The notes below the pieces were generated by a model that saw only the letters and a list, made by a program, of their open reading frames with translations, ran no database searches and was not told the DNA's origin. 14,280 nt of DNA from Thermogutta sp. (GTDB lineage Bacteria; Planctomycetota; Planctomycetia; Pirellulales; Thermoguttaceae). The translations under genes were made by a program, and so were the position numbers. The stretch is from positions 1-14,280 of the forward strand of contig NZ_JACIYL010000023.1 of NCBI RefSeq assembly GCF_014359955.1. Direction: 5' to 3'. Of the stretch, positions 13,018 to 14,280 are shown piece after piece; within the stretch, counting starts at the first letter, position 1, and every line of letters begins with the position of its first letter.

Positions 13018-14280
13018 ATGGTCAAACTCCATCGTCGCCAGTTTCTCAAACGCAGCGCTGCGCTCGCTTCAGTGGCGTATTGTGCACAAATTGTCCCCTC
13101 TCGGGGCGAAACCGCTCAATCCAAGCTCAATATCGCGGCGATTGGTGTCGGAGGAAGGGGCCGGGCCAATCTCAACGCTGTGAAGGACGAGAACATCGTC
13201 GCGCTTTGCGATGTTGACGCAAATAACCTGGGCGAAGCGGCGAAACTGTTTCCGCGCGCGAAGCTGTACCGCGACTTTCGCCGGATGTTCGACGAAATGG
13301 CGAACTCAATCGACGCGGTGGTTGTGAGCACTCCCGATCATACACATGCTCCCGCTGCGGCCGCGGCGATGAAACTCGGCAAACACTGCTACTGCGAAAA
13401 ACCTCTTACGCATTGTGTGTACGAAGCCCGCTATCTAACAGAACTTGCGGCCGAGAAAAAAGTCGTGACGCAAATCGGGACGCAAATTCATGCGGGGGAC
13501 AATTATCGTCGCGTCGTGGAATGGGTGCAGGCAGGGGTCATAGGTCCCGTCCAGGAAGTGCACGTGTGGTGTGCGGCCAGTTACAGCGGCGGCGATACGC
13601 CGAAAGACACCCCGCCAGTCCCACCATATCTCGATTGGGACCTCTGGCTCGGTCCCGCACCCTACCGGCCCTACCACCCGGCATACGTCCCGTTTCGATG
13701 GAGAGGCTGGAAGGATTTTGGGAGCGGAGCCCTGGGAGATTTCTTCTGCCATTATTCAGACCTCGCTTTCTGGGCACTGGGCCTCAAGTATCCAACCTCC
13801 GTGGAAGCTGAAGGCCCACCACCGCATCCCGATAGCACCCCGCCCTGGCTGATCGTCCGGTATGAATTTCCAGCTCGGGGTGAACTTCCCCCAGTACGCT
13901 TGACCTGGTACGACGGGGGCAAGCGACCGCCGCTGCAGGCTGAGGCAAAGCTTCCAGATTGGGCCTCTGGCGTCCTTTTTGTGGGTGAAAAAGGGATGAT
14001 CCTTGCCGACTACGGACGGCGTGTGCTTTGGCCTGAAGAAAAATTCGCGGGTTTCCAACCACCTCCGCAGACGATTCCTCCTTCCATCGGGCACCACCGC
14101 GAATGGATCGAGGCCTGCAAAACAGGCGGAACAACAACCTGCCATTTCGGATACTCGGGCCCCTTGACTGAAGCGGCCCTTTTGGGAATGGTGGCTTTCC
14201 GGGTGGGCCAAAAGATCAACTGGGATCCCGTCAACTTGAAAGCGGTCAACTGTCCGGAGGCCGATATCTGGATTCGCAAA
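13018..14280 (+). CDS. Gfo/Idh/MocA family oxidoreductase with Tat signal (3' end outside window)
   Basis: 421 residues are visible and the frame is still open at the right edge; probably only a short stretch is missing, since family members are mostly 420-450 residues. Start ATG 13018 has AGGAG at 13006-13010 (7-base gap). The N-terminus HRRQFLKRSAALASVAYC is a twin-arginine signal (R6-R7), so the protein is exported folded, with its cofactor. The Rossmann fold begins at KLNIAAIGVGGRGRANL (glycines 43-48), with VALCDVD (61-67) for the nucleotide ribose, STPDHTH (104-110) and the family hallmark EKPL (127-130). GDFFCHYSDLAFWAL (240-254) corresponds to the GDMGCH-type catalytic region common in planctomycete members. 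Such enzymes use NAD(P) to oxidise or reduce sugars or inositols, or act on glycosidic bonds by redox chemistry; this one's substrate is unknown. Planctomycetes carry many paralogues. Single gene here. Confidence 0.94.
   Translation, partial: MVKLHRRQFLKRSAALASVAYCAQIVPSRGETAQSKLNIAAIGVGGRGRANLNAVKDENIVALCDVDANNLGEAAKLFPRAKLYRDFRRMFDEMANSIDAVVVSTPDHTHAPAAAAAMKLGKHCYCEKPLTHCVYEARYLTELAAEKKVVTQIGTQIHAGDNYRRVVEWVQAGVIGPVQEVHVWCAASYSGGDTPKDTPPVPPYLDWDLWLGPAPYRPYHPAYVPFRWRGWKDFGSGALGDFFCHYSDLAFWALGLKYPTSVEAEGPPPHPDSTPPWLIVRYEFPARGELPPVRLTWYDGGKRPPLQAEAKLPDWASGVLFVGEKGMILADYGRRVLWPEEKFAGFQPPPQTIPPSIGHHREWIEACKTGGTTTCHFGYSGPLTEAALLGMVAFRVGQKINWDPVNLKAVNCPEADIWIRK

Noticed and set aside
1..14280. CRISPR array, transposon, prophage or defence island
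   Set aside because: No regularly spaced repeats, transposase, integrase, phage or nuclease-type gene was seen; the genes are ordinary chromosomal ones.

Overview
The window reads as bacterial chromosome from a planctomycete, probably a Pirellulales-type lineage. This is inferred from gene content: a DUF58 / BatA-VWA pair, a secreted sulfatase of the CxPSR type, a secreted GH123 (DUF4091) protein, a twin-arginine Gfo/Idh/MocA oxidoreductase, a planctomycete-style HU-like protein, and wide spacing between genes. No 16S or other phylogenetic marker is present, so the assignment is moderate.

Layout, left to right. The 3' end of a DUF58 gene (cut by the window edge) overlaps by 4 bases a large BatA/VWA membrane protein gene; together they are the tail of a MoxR-DUF58-BatA type operon. 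A convergent minus-strand gene follows, encoding a secreted GH123/DUF4091 putative glycosidase with its catalytic Asp-Glu pair intact. Divergent from it, across about 400 non-coding bases, is a radical SAM/SPASM protein of the TIGR04053 type. A small HU-like DNA-binding protein gene comes next, with a good promoter upstream. After it lies about 300 bases of hairpin-rich non-coding sequence ending in a strong intrinsic terminator, which I regard as the most interesting unexplained part of the window. A Maf nucleotide pyrophosphatase gene is on the minus strand. Then, on the plus strand, come a secreted sulfatase, a cation:proton antiporter with a C-terminal RCK/TrkA domain (TTG start, ribosome site partly in a hairpin), greA, and a Tat-exported Gfo/Idh/MocA oxidoreductase that runs off the right edge.

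Most genes are single transcription units separated by 170-400 bases; only the DUF58/BatA pair is clearly co-translated. Three secreted or exported proteins (GH123-like, sulfatase, Gfo/Idh) fit a lifestyle of degrading sulfated or amino-sugar polysaccharides, but they are not in one operon, so a shared pathway is inference. HU-like protein, Maf and GreA are housekeeping. I see no CRISPR array, tRNA, rRNA, transposase or prophage gene, and no clear defence or biosynthetic gene cluster. The best leads for something undescribed are the structured region after the HU-like gene, the orphan radical SAM protein, and the structured leaders of the antiporter, greA and Gfo/Idh genes.
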